Positions 28,478-37,249 of a DNA stretch of 64,000 bases are shown piece after piece. This stretch comes from Chryseobacterium turcicum (GTDB lineage Bacteria; Bacteroidota; Bacteroidia; Flavobacteriales; Weeksellaceae), in contig NZ_JAJNAY010000002.1 in the NCBI RefSeq assembly GCF_021010565.1, forward strand, positions 62,001 through 126,000. Reading direction: 5' to 3'. A program made the translations under genes and the position numbers. The notes beneath the pieces were generated by a model. It worked only from the letters and a program-made list of their open reading frames with translations, was not told the origin of the DNA and ran no database searches. The first letter of the stretch is position 1, and each line of letters opens with the position of its first letter.

Positions 28478-29905
28478 TTATGAAAATTGTCTCAGAGAAA
28501 GCTCATTTTTAAATCCGAACATTCCTCTTTCTTTTATCATTTCAGCAACACCATCCGGAACCTGGTTTTCCCAACCGCTGATATTGCATGCAATTTTTCT
28601 TAGAATTTCTCTTGAATATATTTCCAAAAACTCCGGATTGAAGCTTGTAATATCTACAATACGGTTGTTATGTTTGAAATATTTGTACAACTCTTTTAGA
28701 TTTTCTTCTACTTTTAGGGTTGAAGAATCTAATAATTCGTGGGTTTCAGGATCTTTATACGGATATAGATACACTCTCATTCCGTTTCTGAAAAACTTAC
28801 CAAAAGCTTCCAAAATACCTCCGGAAAGATCTTTATAATATTTCTCATCGAATACCATCAATAAGTTATTTACCCCCATTGTTACCCCAATATCTCCATT
28901 GGTATAATGTGAGAAATAATCGATCAATCTGTAATATTCTGAGAAGTTTGATATAATAACGGTATAACCTAATTTACCTAAAACATCTACACGATCCAAA
29001 AAGTCTCTTTCATCAATATCTCCGTCTGCACGCAGGTTTGAGATGGTAATTTCAATAAGAACCTCAGTTTCTTCTTGGGTACAAATAGCATCTTTCAGGA
29101 ACATTTCCATTCCGTTGCGGATCATGTCTATATTTACTTTTGTCACCGGTCTGAAACTTCCTCTTACTGCAAAAATATTTTTCTTGTATAAAATATCCGC
29201 AGGAAGCATATTATTCCCTTCAGCATTAAAAATTACAGCATCGGTCATATTGTTTTTCACCAACTGCAAAGACATCAGTCTATTGTCAACATACGCAAAA
29301 GCCGGACCGCTGAAATCGATCATATCAATCTCAAGATTGTCTGTAGTAACCTCATCATAAAGAGATTCTATCAACCTTCTTGGGTTATCATAATAATTGT
29401 ATGCACCGTAAATAAGATTTACACCAAGGTTTCCAAGAGTCTCTTGTTGCAGCGTAGCATCATTTTCTTTGAATTTTACGTGAATTACAATCTCGTTGTA
29501 ATCTTCATTTTCTTTCACCTGAAAACGAATTCCGACCCAACCGTGACCTTTTACAGTTTTATCAAAATTAATCGTTGTTACCGTATTTGCATAAGAAAAG
29601 TATTTTCTCCCAGGATTAGTATCCCTAGAAATTCTTTCTTCTATTAGCGAAACTTCATAGCGAAGCATTTTTCTAAGTCTGTTTTGGGTAACATACCTGT
29701 TTTTTACTTCTTTTCCGTAGATGGCATCACTAAAATCTTTGTCGTAAGCCGACATTGCCTTAGCAATTGTACCGGAAGCCCCCCCTGCTCTAAAAAAGTG
29801 TCGTACAGTTTCCTGCCCTGCTCCAATCTCTGCGAAAGTACCATAAATAGTAGGATCTAGATTAATTGTTAATGCTTTTTGTTTAGGAGTTAATTTCTGA
29901 TACAT
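28478..29905 (-). CDS. conserved Bacteroidota protein of unknown function
   Basis: 475 aa from MYQKLTPKQKALTINLDPTIYG. Some genomes, by my recollection, label such proteins nicotinate-nucleotide adenylyltransferase, but no HxGH nucleotidyltransferase motif is present. Distinct runs: TFAEIGAGQETVRHFFRAGG, ETLGNLGVNLIYGAYNYYD, EGNNMLPADILYKKNIFAVRG. Cytosolic, no membrane segment. An earlier ATG at 29935 overlaps the TAATTTTG -7 box (29933-29940), so the inner start is preferred. The function should be regarded as unknown. Cotranscribed with the GAF gene. Confidence 0.7.
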   Translation of the reverse strand: MYQKLTPKQKALTINLDPTIYGTFAEIGAGQETVRHFFRAGGASGTIAKAMSAYDKDFSDAIYGKEVKNRYVTQNRLRKMLRYEVSLIEERISRDTNPGRKYFSYANTVTTINFDKTVKGHGWVGIRFQVKENEDYNEIVIHVKFKENDATLQQETLGNLGVNLIYGAYNYYDNPRRLIESLYDEVTTDNLEIDMIDFSGPAFAYVDNRLMSLQLVKNNMTDAVIFNAEGNNMLPADILYKKNIFAVRGSFRPVTKVNIDMIRNGMEMFLKDAICTQEETEVLIEITISNLRADGDIDERDFLDRVDVLGKLGYTVIISNFSEYYRLIDYFSHYTNGDIGVTMGVNNLLMVFDEKYYKDLSGGILEAFGKFFRNGMRVYLYPYKDPETHELLDSSTLKVEENLKELYKYFKHNNRIVDITSFNPEFLEIYSREILRKIACNISGWENQVPDGVAEMIKERGMFGFKNELSLRQFS

Positions 29906-29932
29906 TAGGACATTAAATTTTTGTAAATTTAC

Positions 29933-29940
29933 CAAAATTA
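29933..29940 (-). promoter_or_regulatory. -7 promoter box for the 475-aa gene
   Basis: TAATTTTG on the minus strand (TAnnTTTG), 27 bases before the ATG at 29905. Confidence 0.5.
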
Positions 29941-29958
29941 AAACAACCTCAAAAGAAA

Positions 29959-30726
29959 ATGAAGTTGAAATTTTTAGGAACCGGAACTTCTCAAGGTGTC
30001 CCCGTTATCGGTTGCACTTGTGAAGTATGCACTTCACTAAACCCAAAAGACAGCCGCTTTCGGGCTTCAGCGATGATTACCACCGATGAAAACAGAAAAA
30101 TATTGATTGATTGCGGACCCGATTTTCGGCAACAAATGCTTATCAATAAAGAAAACCATATCGACATTACGCTTCTTACCCATGAGCATAATGATCACGT
30201 GATTGGTTTGGATGATATGCGCCCCTTGATCTTTAAAAGTGGTAAAAACATGCCTATCTATTGTCTCTCAAGAGTTGGACAGGAAGTTAAAAATCGATTT
30301 CCTTATGCTTTTGCAGATATTCGTTACCCAGGAGCACCTGCTTTTGACTTACATGAAATCAATAAAGAAAGCTTCACTATTTTAGATACAGAAATCACTC
30401 CTATTGAAGTAACACACTATAAAATTTCGATTCTAGGATTTAAGTTTAAAAAACTCGCTTATATTACTGATGCCAACTTTATTTCTGATTCGGAAAAAGA
30501 AAAACTTATCGGTTTAGACGTATTAATTTTAAACTGCATTCGAAAATTTGATCCTCATCCGGCTCATTTTGTATTAGCGGATGTCATTAAATTGTATCAT
30601 GAGCTAAAACCTAAAAAATTATTTTTAACCCACATCAGTCACCACTTTGGGCTGCATGACATTGAAGATAAGCTACTTCCCGACGGAATACACCTTGCCT
30701 ACGATGGTTTGGAAATAAATTTTTAA
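29959..30726 (+). CDS. MBL-fold metal-dependent hydrolase (PhnP-like)
   Basis: 255 aa. The metallo-beta-lactamase motif THEHNDHVIGLDD binds the metals, with GCGPDFRQQ-type and HFVLADV segments completing the site. It begins KLKFLGTGTSQGVPVIGC followed by CEVC, the opening of PhnP and related phosphodiesterases. The final HHFGLH supplies a conserved His. Probably hydrolyses a phosphodiester; substrate unknown. It starts divergently from the 475-aa gene, 53 bases away, so the promoters overlap. Confidence 0.85.
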   Translation: MKLKFLGTGTSQGVPVIGCTCEVCTSLNPKDSRFRASAMITTDENRKILIDCGPDFRQQMLINKENHIDITLLTHEHNDHVIGLDDMRPLIFKSGKNMPIYCLSRVGQEVKNRFPYAFADIRYPGAPAFDLHEINKESFTILDTEITPIEVTHYKISILGFKFKKLAYITDANFISDSEKEKLIGLDVLILNCIRKFDPHPAHFVLADVIKLYHELKPKKLFLTHISHHFGLHDIEDKLLPDGIHLAYDGLEINF

Positions 30727-30746
30727 GAAAAGTTTGCAAAAAGCTT

Positions 30747-30775
30747 TTGAACATTGAAAAAAGTTACTATATTTG
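30747..30775 (+). promoter_or_regulatory. tRNA-Leu promoter
   Basis: TTG (30747-30749), 18-base spacer, TATATTTG -7 box (30768-30775), 44 bases before the mature tRNA 5' end. Confidence 0.65.
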
Positions 30776-30819
30776 CACACCAATTTGAAACAAACAGCAA
30801 CGTTTGAAGCAAACATCAA

Positions 30820-30899
30820 GCCCAGGTGGCGGAATTGGTAGACGCGCTGGTCTCAAACACCAGTTCTTAGGAGTACCGGTTCGATCCCGGTCCTGGGTA
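30820..30899 (+). tRNA. tRNA-Leu (anticodon CAA)
   Basis: Acceptor stem GCCCAGG (30820-30826) pairs with CCTGGGT (30892-30898) with one G-U pair; discriminator A at 30899; no encoded CCA. Anticodon stem CTGGT/ACCAG encloses loop CTCAAAC with anticodon CAA. The T-arm GGTTCGATCC is present and a short variable arm lies between. Its 3' end serves as the attachment site of the mobile element that follows. Confidence 0.95.
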
Positions 30900-30908
30900 C
30901 AAAAAACC
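30888..30908 (+). repeat. left attachment site (attL), tRNA-Leu 3' end
   Basis: 21-bp segment covering the tRNA T-stem/acceptor end and following A-run, identical to 47978-47998. Both copies are followed by a terminator hairpin (CCCCTGAAA type here, CCTCTGAAA type on the right). Its position at the tRNA 3' end is the usual target of tyrosine integrases. Confidence 0.9.
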
Positions 30909-30937
30909 CCTGAAATCATTTGATTTTCAGGGGTTTT
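30903..30937 (+). terminator. tRNA-Leu terminator
   Basis: Stem AAAACCCCTGAAA/TTTCAGGGGTTTT with a T5 end, directly after the tRNA. Because it lies on the element side of attL it was probably brought by the element. Confidence 0.85.
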
Positions 30938-30946
30938 TAATTTTTA

Positions 30947-30969
30947 GGGTGGTCAAAAAGGTGGCTAAA
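30947..30969 (+). repeat. integrase arm-type repeat, left
   Basis: GGGTGG-AAAAAGGTGGCTAAA direct repeat, near-identical to 47835-47856 at the other end of the element. The position, 40-140 bp inside each attachment site, fits arm-binding sites of tyrosine integrases. Confidence 0.5.
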
Positions 30970-31043
30970 ATTTATTCTATATTTTATTGTCAGTATTGAA
31001 ATTTTAGTTACTTTTATATAATGCCATTTTCATTAGAAAAATT

Positions 31044-32264
31044 ATGGAAACTAAATTAATAAATTTCATAGATTTATTTGCTGGGGCATCTGGTATGTCT
31101 GAAGGATTTATAAATGCAGGGTTTAATCCTATAGCTCACATTGAAATGAATCAGGAAGCTTGTTTAACAATAAAAACAAGAGCTGCATATCATTATCTTA
31201 AATCAAAAAACAAACTTGAATCATATTACACATATATTAAGGGTGAAATTTCAAGAGAAGAATTTTACAAAAATATACCTCCTGAAATATTGGATTCTGT
31301 TGTTAATGTAGAAATAGATGATAATTCTATTAAAGATATTTTTAAAAAGCTAAATCTCCAAAAACAAAATATTGATCTAATAATTGGTGGGCCACCTTGT
31401 CAGGCGTACTCCTTATTAGGAAGACATCAGGAAAACATTGAAAATGATCCTAGAAACAAACTATATATTCAATATGGAAGATTTTTGAAAGAATTTAGTC
31501 CAAAAGCATTTGTTTTTGAAAATGTTCCAGGTTTATTAAGTGCTAACAAGGGAAAGCACTTTAAAAATCTGAAGGCTTATTTTAGAAAACTTGGTTATGA
31601 AGTATATCACGAAAAACTTAATGCTTCGGATTACGGTGTGGTTCAGGCACGAAAAAGAATAATAATTATTGGATGGAAAAAGGAAAACGATTTTGGTTTT
31701 CCTGATTTTGAAAAATTAGAAATAAAACATACTGTTAATGATGCTTTTAAGGATCTTCCTAAATTAAAACCAGGGGAAGGCTATAAGTATATAAACTATA
31801 AAGAAAAAAAAAATAGTTATCTTGAGAAATTCAATTTGAGAAATGGAATTGACTTTGTTACTCAGCATGTATCACGTCGTCATAATGAAAGAGATTTAGC
31901 AATATATAAAACGGCAATACATAAGTGGAATAATGAACAGATAAGAATAAAATACCCAGACCTGCCAGAAGAATTAAAAACACATAAAAATGAATCGTCA
32001 TTCATTGACAGATTTAAAGTTGTTAACGGAACAGGAGTTTCGCATACTGTTGTGGCACATATAGCAAAAGATGGACACCATTACATACACCCAGATGAAG
32101 AACAATGCCGCTCTATTTCAGTAAGGGAAGCTGCAAGGTTACAGTCTTTCCCAGATGATTTTTACTTTGAGGGTTCACGCTCTGCAGCATTTAAACAAAT
32201 AGGTAATGCAGTCCCCCCATTAATGGCTTATGCCATTGCCAAAAAAATAAAAGAATTATTATGA
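31044..32264 (+). CDS. C5 cytosine DNA methyltransferase
   Basis: 406 aa, complete m5C methylase. Motif I DLFAGASGMSEGF (residues 10-22) binds SAM; motif IV GGPPCQAYSLLGR has catalytic Cys119; motif VI FVFENVPGLLS; motif VIII QARKRIIIIG; target-recognition part about 230-330; motifs IX/X REAARLQSFPDDF and QIGNAVPPLMAYAIA. First gene of a four-gene operon: its TGA overlaps the ATG of the ATPase gene by 4 bases. It should protect host DNA or mark it for the partner proteins. The recognition sequence cannot be read from sequence. Confidence 0.93.
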   Translation: METKLINFIDLFAGASGMSEGFINAGFNPIAHIEMNQEACLTIKTRAAYHYLKSKNKLESYYTYIKGEISREEFYKNIPPEILDSVVNVEIDDNSIKDIFKKLNLQKQNIDLIIGGPPCQAYSLLGRHQENIENDPRNKLYIQYGRFLKEFSPKAFVFENVPGLLSANKGKHFKNLKAYFRKLGYEVYHEKLNASDYGVVQARKRIIIIGWKKENDFGFPDFEKLEIKHTVNDAFKDLPKLKPGEGYKYINYKEKKNSYLEKFNLRNGIDFVTQHVSRRHNERDLAIYKTAIHKWNNEQIRIKYPDLPEELKTHKNESSFIDRFKVVNGTGVSHTVVAHIAKDGHHYIHPDEEQCRSISVREAARLQSFPDDFYFEGSRSAAFKQIGNAVPPLMAYAIAKKIKELL

Positions 32265-34456
32265 ATAATATACAAGATTTAGATGTTGGATTTTATAAAA
32301 TAAGACCTGCCGCAAGAATTATTCATACAATCGGGAGTGATTTAATCGGGGACTCTTATTCTGCATTAATTGAGCTTGTTAAAAACTCATATGATGCTGA
32401 TGCTTCTAAAGTTAATATAATATTTGAATATAGACTTATAGATAATGAAAAAGCCATAATTATAACTGTAGAAGATGATGGGCATGGAATGAATTTCAGC
32501 ACTGTAATAAATAAATGGTTAGTTCCTGCAACTGATGATAAATTACAAAGAAAAATTAGTCCTGCAAGAAATAGACAACTACAAGGACGAAAAGGAATAG
32601 GAAGATTCGCTGCTTCTATTTTAGGACAGGAAATGACATTATCATCGGTAGATCTTAATGGTCAAAAATCAACTGCGGTTATTGATTGGAGATTATTTAA
32701 CTCTAATGATTATCTTGAGAATGTAGATATACTTGTCGAAAAGACGGTTACGGATGAAAAACCGGGAACTACATTAAAAATGATTGCCAAAAATGAAAAT
32801 AAGGATGATAAAATTTCTGTTTGGGATAAAAAATCAATTGATAATTTAATACAGGAATTAAGGAAATTAATATCCCCATTTTCCGATTTTGAAGAAGACA
32901 ATTTTGACATTAATTTATCTTTTATAAATAGCCCATTTTCAGAATTTAATAATACGCAATTTAAAATTGAGACATATCCAATTATTAAATACTATGATTA
33001 TAGAATAAGTGGTACGGTTGATAAAAATGGAAAAGCAATTCTGAAATTTGAAGATAATTTAAATCCTGAATCAATTCAATACGAGAATATTGAAATTCAG
33101 CTTGAACTTGAAGGAGCGGGAAAACATTGCGGTTTAATTACTATTGATTATCGTGTATTTGACAGAGAGCCGGAAGCTATAAGTAACCTGATTAATAAAG
33201 GACTTATTAATCCTGTAAACAATAAGTTTATGGGAAAAAATGAAGCACGAAGATTGCTAAACGAAGTGTATGGTGTAAATATTTATAAAAATTCTTTCCG
33301 CATCCGCCCTTATGGTAATGGTGGTGTAGACTGGTTAGATTTAGATAAAGACAGAATACAAAATCCTGCTCAAAAAATAAGTAATAATCAAGTTGTTGGA
33401 TTTATCTCCATTCAATCTGAAGAGCTTTCCGGGTTAGAAGAAAAAAGTGCACGAGATGGTCTAAAAGAAAACGAATTTTATTTAGGACTAAAAGAATTTT
33501 CAAAGAAAGTTTTGTCCGAACTTGAGACGAGAAGGTTTATTATTAGAAAGAAGAGTAATAAAAGTCGAGGCATACATGATAGTTTCCAAGATAAGGTAAA
33601 TAGCCTTTTTAGTCTTAATGATGTAAAATCTGCAATTGACACAAAGTTAAAGAATCTAAAAGTCACTGAAGAAGCTCGAATTGAAATTACTGAGATTCTT
33701 GAAAAAGAAGAACAGAAAAAACAGTCCCTTAGATATGAAATAGAAAAAACAATTGCAATTTATCAGGGGCAGGCAACTTTAGGTAAAATTGTAAACTTTA
33801 TTCTGCATGAGGGTAGAAAACCAATTCAGTTTTTCAACTCAGAAACCACAGTCTTAGAAAGATATATTCGACATTATATATCCACTAAGAATGAAGAAGT
33901 ATTAACAGACTTATTAAATAGTATTGCAGGTTTTAAAACCAATAGTAAAATAATTTCAGGTTTATTCAAACGAATTAACCCTCTTGCAAAACAAAATCGA
34001 GGACCAAAAGAGAATTTCAATGTAAAAAAAGTAATTGAAAATTGCTTTAAAATTTTTAATACATCTTTAATAGAATCCAATATTGAAATAGAGATTAATT
34101 GTGATCAGGATTTAATAATTTATGGTTGGGAAGAAGACTTATACACTGCTTTGACAAACCTTATTGAGAACAGTATTTATTGGTTAGGGCTATCTATAAA
34201 AGACGATAAAAAAATTATTACTGATGTATCAGAAGATTCAGGAACCTTAATTATAGATTTCAGAGACAATGGATCAGGATTATCACACAATGAAATTGAA
34301 AGTGATATAATCTTCGAGCCTGGATATTCAAAAAAACTCAATGGAACAGGTCTAGGTTTAGCAATTTCGGGAGAGGCAGTAGAAAGATTAAATGGAAAAT
34401 TATCTGCCAGAAAATATAGTGAGGGAGCTTATTTTCAAATTGAGATAAACAAATAA
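32261..34456 (+). CDS. double-GHKL ATPase (MORC/Hsp90-like plus histidine-kinase-like)
   Basis: 731 aa with two separate GHKL modules. The first (about 20-210) has N box ELVKNSYDADA (Glu38, Asn42), G1 EDDGHGM (71-77) and QGRKGIGRFA (109-118), as in MORC/MutL/Hsp90-like ATPases of modification systems. The C-terminal 240 residues form a histidine-kinase core: H-box ILHEGRKPIQF with His516, N box NLIENSIYW, G1 DNGSGLS, G2 NGTGLGLAI. The region between is helical (REC/kinase coupling likely). The neighbour is a receiver-domain protein, the natural phosphate acceptor. No membrane segment, so the kinase is cytosolic. Confidence 0.85.
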   Translation: MNNIQDLDVGFYKIRPAARIIHTIGSDLIGDSYSALIELVKNSYDADASKVNIIFEYRLIDNEKAIIITVEDDGHGMNFSTVINKWLVPATDDKLQRKISPARNRQLQGRKGIGRFAASILGQEMTLSSVDLNGQKSTAVIDWRLFNSNDYLENVDILVEKTVTDEKPGTTLKMIAKNENKDDKISVWDKKSIDNLIQELRKLISPFSDFEEDNFDINLSFINSPFSEFNNTQFKIETYPIIKYYDYRISGTVDKNGKAILKFEDNLNPESIQYENIEIQLELEGAGKHCGLITIDYRVFDREPEAISNLINKGLINPVNNKFMGKNEARRLLNEVYGVNIYKNSFRIRPYGNGGVDWLDLDKDRIQNPAQKISNNQVVGFISIQSEELSGLEEKSARDGLKENEFYLGLKEFSKKVLSELETRRFIIRKKSNKSRGIHDSFQDKVNSLFSLNDVKSAIDTKLKNLKVTEEARIEITEILEKEEQKKQSLRYEIEKTIAIYQGQATLGKIVNFILHEGRKPIQFFNSETTVLERYIRHYISTKNEEVLTDLLNSIAGFKTNSKIISGLFKRINPLAKQNRGPKENFNVKKVIENCFKIFNTSLIESNIEIEINCDQDLIIYGWEEDLYTALTNLIENSIYWLGLSIKDDKKIITDVSEDSGTLIIDFRDNGSGLSHNEIESDIIFEPGYSKKLNGTGLGLAISGEAVERLNGKLSARKYSEGAYFQIEINK

Positions 34457-34459
34457 ACT

Positions 34460-35581
34460 ATGAAAAAAAAATTTAAATTATTAATTGTTGAAGATGATCC
34501 TTTAGTGATTTCTACTTATCAAAGCAACATTAGCTCCTATAACAAAACGAATGATCAAGTAGAAATTACTGCAACCATAAATTCGGATAAAGATGATGCA
34601 ATTTTATTATTGAGAAATTCAGAGAATAGTTTTGATGGTGCTATAATAGATTTAGATCTTAAACAATCTGGAGGATCAGATTCCTCAGGAAATGATATTG
34701 TTAGAGAAATTAAAGAAAATTTGAGATTTCCAGTTTTTGTTATTTCGGGTACTACTCATAATTTATCAAAAGATTTGGCAGAAGAAACCTCTTTTTTTAA
34801 AGTTAAGGAAAGGGATGATTCAGAATTTGATTATTTAGATGAATTCATAAAGATATTTAATACTGGAATAACTCAGATATTGAATAGACAAGGTATTATA
34901 GAAAAAAATATAAATGATATTTTTTGGAAACACTTATCCGGATCATTAGAACTATGGATAAATGACATTCAAAAAACTCCCGAAAACAAGCAGAAATCTC
35001 TTCTTAGATATGTGCTTTCCCATTTACAAGAATATTTAGATTTAACAGAAGAATCAGATTTTGACACGTACCATCCCGCCGAAATTTATATTATGCCACC
35101 TATTAAAAATAAAGTTTTTACTGGTGATTTAGTAGAGGAAAGTAATACAAATAAATTATACATTGTCTTAACTCCTTCTTGTGATTTGGCTCAATCAAAA
35201 GCAAAAGAAATATTATTAGCTGAAATTGAATCTGACAGTGAGGAAGGACTTTTATTTGAAAAAGCTAATATTTTGAAAAAAAATAAAGCGAAAGAAGAAA
35301 CAATCAAAAACGCTGAAAAAGATTTAAAATCACTAATAAATAACAGCTACTCAAATAAATATCATTTTTTACCAAAATATAATGAGATAAAACCAGGGTT
35401 AATAAATTTTCAAAAGCTAAAGTCAGTTCGTAATAAGGATTTAAATAATAATTTCTCAAGAAAAGCTTCTATCAACAGTACTTTCACAAAAGATATAATA
35501 GCGCGTTTTTCTCACTATTATTCACGCCAAGGCTCCCCCGATTTTAATCTTGATGAGATTTATGATTCATTACTAAAGTAA
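34460..35581 (+). CDS. receiver-domain protein with long C-terminal effector domain
   Basis: 373 aa. An N-terminal receiver domain (about 1-130): acidic pair EDD at 11-13, phosphoacceptor Asp64 in AIIDLDL, the Ser/Thr switch in VISGTTH and a Lys in FFKVKERD. The remaining 240 residues are not a DNA-binding output domain: a helical part (about 135-205) and a domain with YIVLTPSCDLAQSKAKEI, whose conserved Cys is notable. It starts 3 bases after the ATPase/kinase gene, so the pair looks like a two-component switch placed inside a modification operon. The role of the output domain is unknown. Confidence 0.8.
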   Translation: MKKKFKLLIVEDDPLVISTYQSNISSYNKTNDQVEITATINSDKDDAILLLRNSENSFDGAIIDLDLKQSGGSDSSGNDIVREIKENLRFPVFVISGTTHNLSKDLAEETSFFKVKERDDSEFDYLDEFIKIFNTGITQILNRQGIIEKNINDIFWKHLSGSLELWINDIQKTPENKQKSLLRYVLSHLQEYLDLTEESDFDTYHPAEIYIMPPIKNKVFTGDLVEESNTNKLYIVLTPSCDLAQSKAKEILLAEIESDSEEGLLFEKANILKKNKAKEETIKNAEKDLKSLINNSYSNKYHFLPKYNEIKPGLINFQKLKSVRNKDLNNNFSRKASINSTFTKDIIARFSHYYSRQGSPDFNLDEIYDSLLK

Positions 35582-35587
35582 ATAATT

Positions 35588-36004
35588 ATGGATGTCTATA
35601 CTCCTGCGCAACGTTCAAAAAATATGCGCGCAATTAAAGCAACAGGAACTAAAGACGAAGTTCGTTTAGCAAAAGCTTTATGGAGCTTAGGATATCGATA
35701 TAGAAAAAATAATAAAAGTGTATTTGGAAAGCCTGATATTACTTTCAAAAAATACAATTTAGCAATTTTCGTTGACAGTGAATTTTTTCATGGTAAAGAT
35801 TGGGAGACTGAAAAGCATAGAATTAAATCTAATGTCGAGTTCTGGCATAAGAAAATTGAACGAAATCTTCAAAGAGACAAGGAGGTAAATATTTATCTTG
35901 TTCAAAATGGATGGACAGTTTTGAGATTTTGGAGCAAAGATGTAAAAAAGCATTTAGATGACTGTACTCAAAAAATAGTTTCAATTATTGATTCTAATAA
36001 ATAG
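35588..36004 (+). CDS. vsr: Vsr-family (very short patch repair-like) endonuclease
   Basis: 138 aa, Vsr length and plan: RSKNMRAIKATGTKDEVRLAKAL, GYRYRKN, GKPDITF (catalytic Asp), FVDSEFFHGKDW (His) and FWHKKIERNLQRDK, then GWTVLRFW. The cysteines that hold zinc in E. coli Vsr (FVDGCFWHGC) are replaced, so the metal site differs. True Vsr nicks T-G mismatches left by deaminated 5-methylcytosine beside a Dcm methylase. In this operon it could equally be the restriction nuclease. It follows the receiver gene by 6 bases. Confidence 0.88.
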   Translation: MDVYTPAQRSKNMRAIKATGTKDEVRLAKALWSLGYRYRKNNKSVFGKPDITFKKYNLAIFVDSEFFHGKDWETEKHRIKSNVEFWHKKIERNLQRDKEVNIYLVQNGWTVLRFWSKDVKKHLDDCTQKIVSIIDSNK

Positions 36005-36018
36005 TACGATATGCGCTA

Positions 36019-36088
36019 ACTTCTCGTTGTCGATGAAATTTTGAATAAAAAAGCAACGAATGACAAGCATTTTGAAGAAACGAGAAGT
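36019..36088. other. spaced inverted repeat in a 320-base gene-free stretch
   Basis: Perfect 10-bp arms ACTTCTCGTT (36019-36028) and AACGAGAAGT (36079-36088), 50 bases apart, just after the vsr stop. The interval (36005-36331) has no coding sequence. A structured RNA, a recombination site or a regulator target are all possible. Confidence 0.4.
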
Positions 36089-36270
36089 CTGAGGAAGTGA
36101 CGACTGAAAATTTTTTAATACTTTGTAAGCGTTAAAAATTTGTTTTTTGAAAAAATACACCTACTTTTACCAAAGAAAAAACAGGGTAAATAAAATCTGA
36201 ACAGCTTAACCGCAGGATTTCTAAAACCTGAACAGTTTTTTCTTTTTTAAGTTAAAAATAAACTTATAAA

Positions 36271-36306
36271 AATCCATCTCAATAATTTTAGAGATGGATT
36301 TTTTTT
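36271..36306. terminator. terminator between convergent transcripts
   Basis: Perfect 10-bp stem AATCCATCTC/GAGATGGATT, 10-base loop, T8 on the plus side; on the minus side it is followed by TTTTTATAAG. Ends the vsr operon and the T9SS gene. Confidence 0.8.
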
Positions 36307-36331
36307 ATCTTAAAGATTAAAAATCAAATAG

Positions 36332-37090
36332 TTAATTAACTATTAGTTTATGGGTCGTATTTTCTGTTTTAAGAAAATAGACACCTTTCAGTAGATTATC
36401 AATTAGCATTGAATTGCTATTTAAGTTTGATTTCTTAATCAGCCTTCCTTCACTATTATAAATAAGAATTTCATTTACATTTTTATTAAGATACAGATAT
36501 TCACCATTTTTAATTGGATTAGGATAAATTGAAAGCTGAGCCACCTTACTAATTTCACTAATTCCCAAATTTGAATAGCAAGTCCAGGAAAGATCATCAA
36601 TAGCAACCCTCTGCCCCGTATTAGGATTTACAAGCTTAATATTGATATTTCCCGCAATATTTATATTATCAATTGTCGTTGTCACAACTCCAGAATTAAA
36701 AGGTATTGTTCCTACCTGGATATCATTAATTTCCAGAATAAGATTTCCCGGATTTCCTGCAAATTTCAATTGTGTAGTAACAGTAAGACTTTTAATTCCT
36801 CCTGTAGTAATAGAACTCGCAAGACTACCATTTCTGATAACAATAGCTTTGCTATTAATTGTCTGATCGGTTCTGGAGTCCGAAGCCGTCCATGTAATAT
36901 TATTATTTACCCAGCTGTTTGTTTCAAAAGAACTGGAGCTTGTAGGAATATTTTCAAAATCTTCCGATCCGCAAGAAAAGAACATTTTAAAATTCTGATT
37001 AGTAAATTTCTGATTGATTGAATTGCAGTAAAGCACATTAGAAAAAAGCATTAATACACTGGTAATAAGTAAATTGATTTTGTTTTTCAT
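36332..37090 (-). CDS. secreted T9SS-sorted protein
   Basis: 252 aa. N-terminal hydrophobic signal (about residues 6-22). The middle (about 40-170: CGSEDFENIPTSSSSFETN, ITWTASDSRTDQTIN, KLVNPNTGQRVAIDDLSWTC) is a beta-sandwich often appended to secreted enzymes of Flavobacteriia. The C-terminal 75 residues are a type A sorting domain (LSIYPNPIKNGEYLYL...GVYFLKTE...HKLIVN), so export is through the outer membrane by T9SS. No enzymatic domain is present. It is cargo of the mobile element. GC and codon use are like its neighbours. Confidence 0.8.
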   Translation of the reverse strand: MKNKINLLITSVLMLFSNVLYCNSINQKFTNQNFKMFFSCGSEDFENIPTSSSSFETNSWVNNNITWTASDSRTDQTINSKAIVIRNGSLASSITTGGIKSLTVTTQLKFAGNPGNLILEINDIQVGTIPFNSGVVTTTIDNINIAGNINIKLVNPNTGQRVAIDDLSWTCYSNLGISEISKVAQLSIYPNPIKNGEYLYLNKNVNEILIYNSEGRLIKKSNLNSNSMLIDNLLKGVYFLKTENTTHKLIVN

Positions 37091-37249
37091 TTTTTAAAAT
37101 TTTAAATTAATATCGTTTAATGTTTGTTTTTAGATATAGAATCCCTGTTCTGGAGAGGTTCCAAAATTCTTTTGTCGTAGTACAGTGGTCGTAAAAATTG
37201 TTTGAATTAGTTAGTAGCTTCAGAAAAGCTGAATATTAAGCTTTACTGC

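Noticed and set aside
36642..37021. Two frames antisense to the T9SS protein gene
   Set aside because: Mirror frames of a gene with a well-supported signal and sorting domain; no homology pattern of their own.
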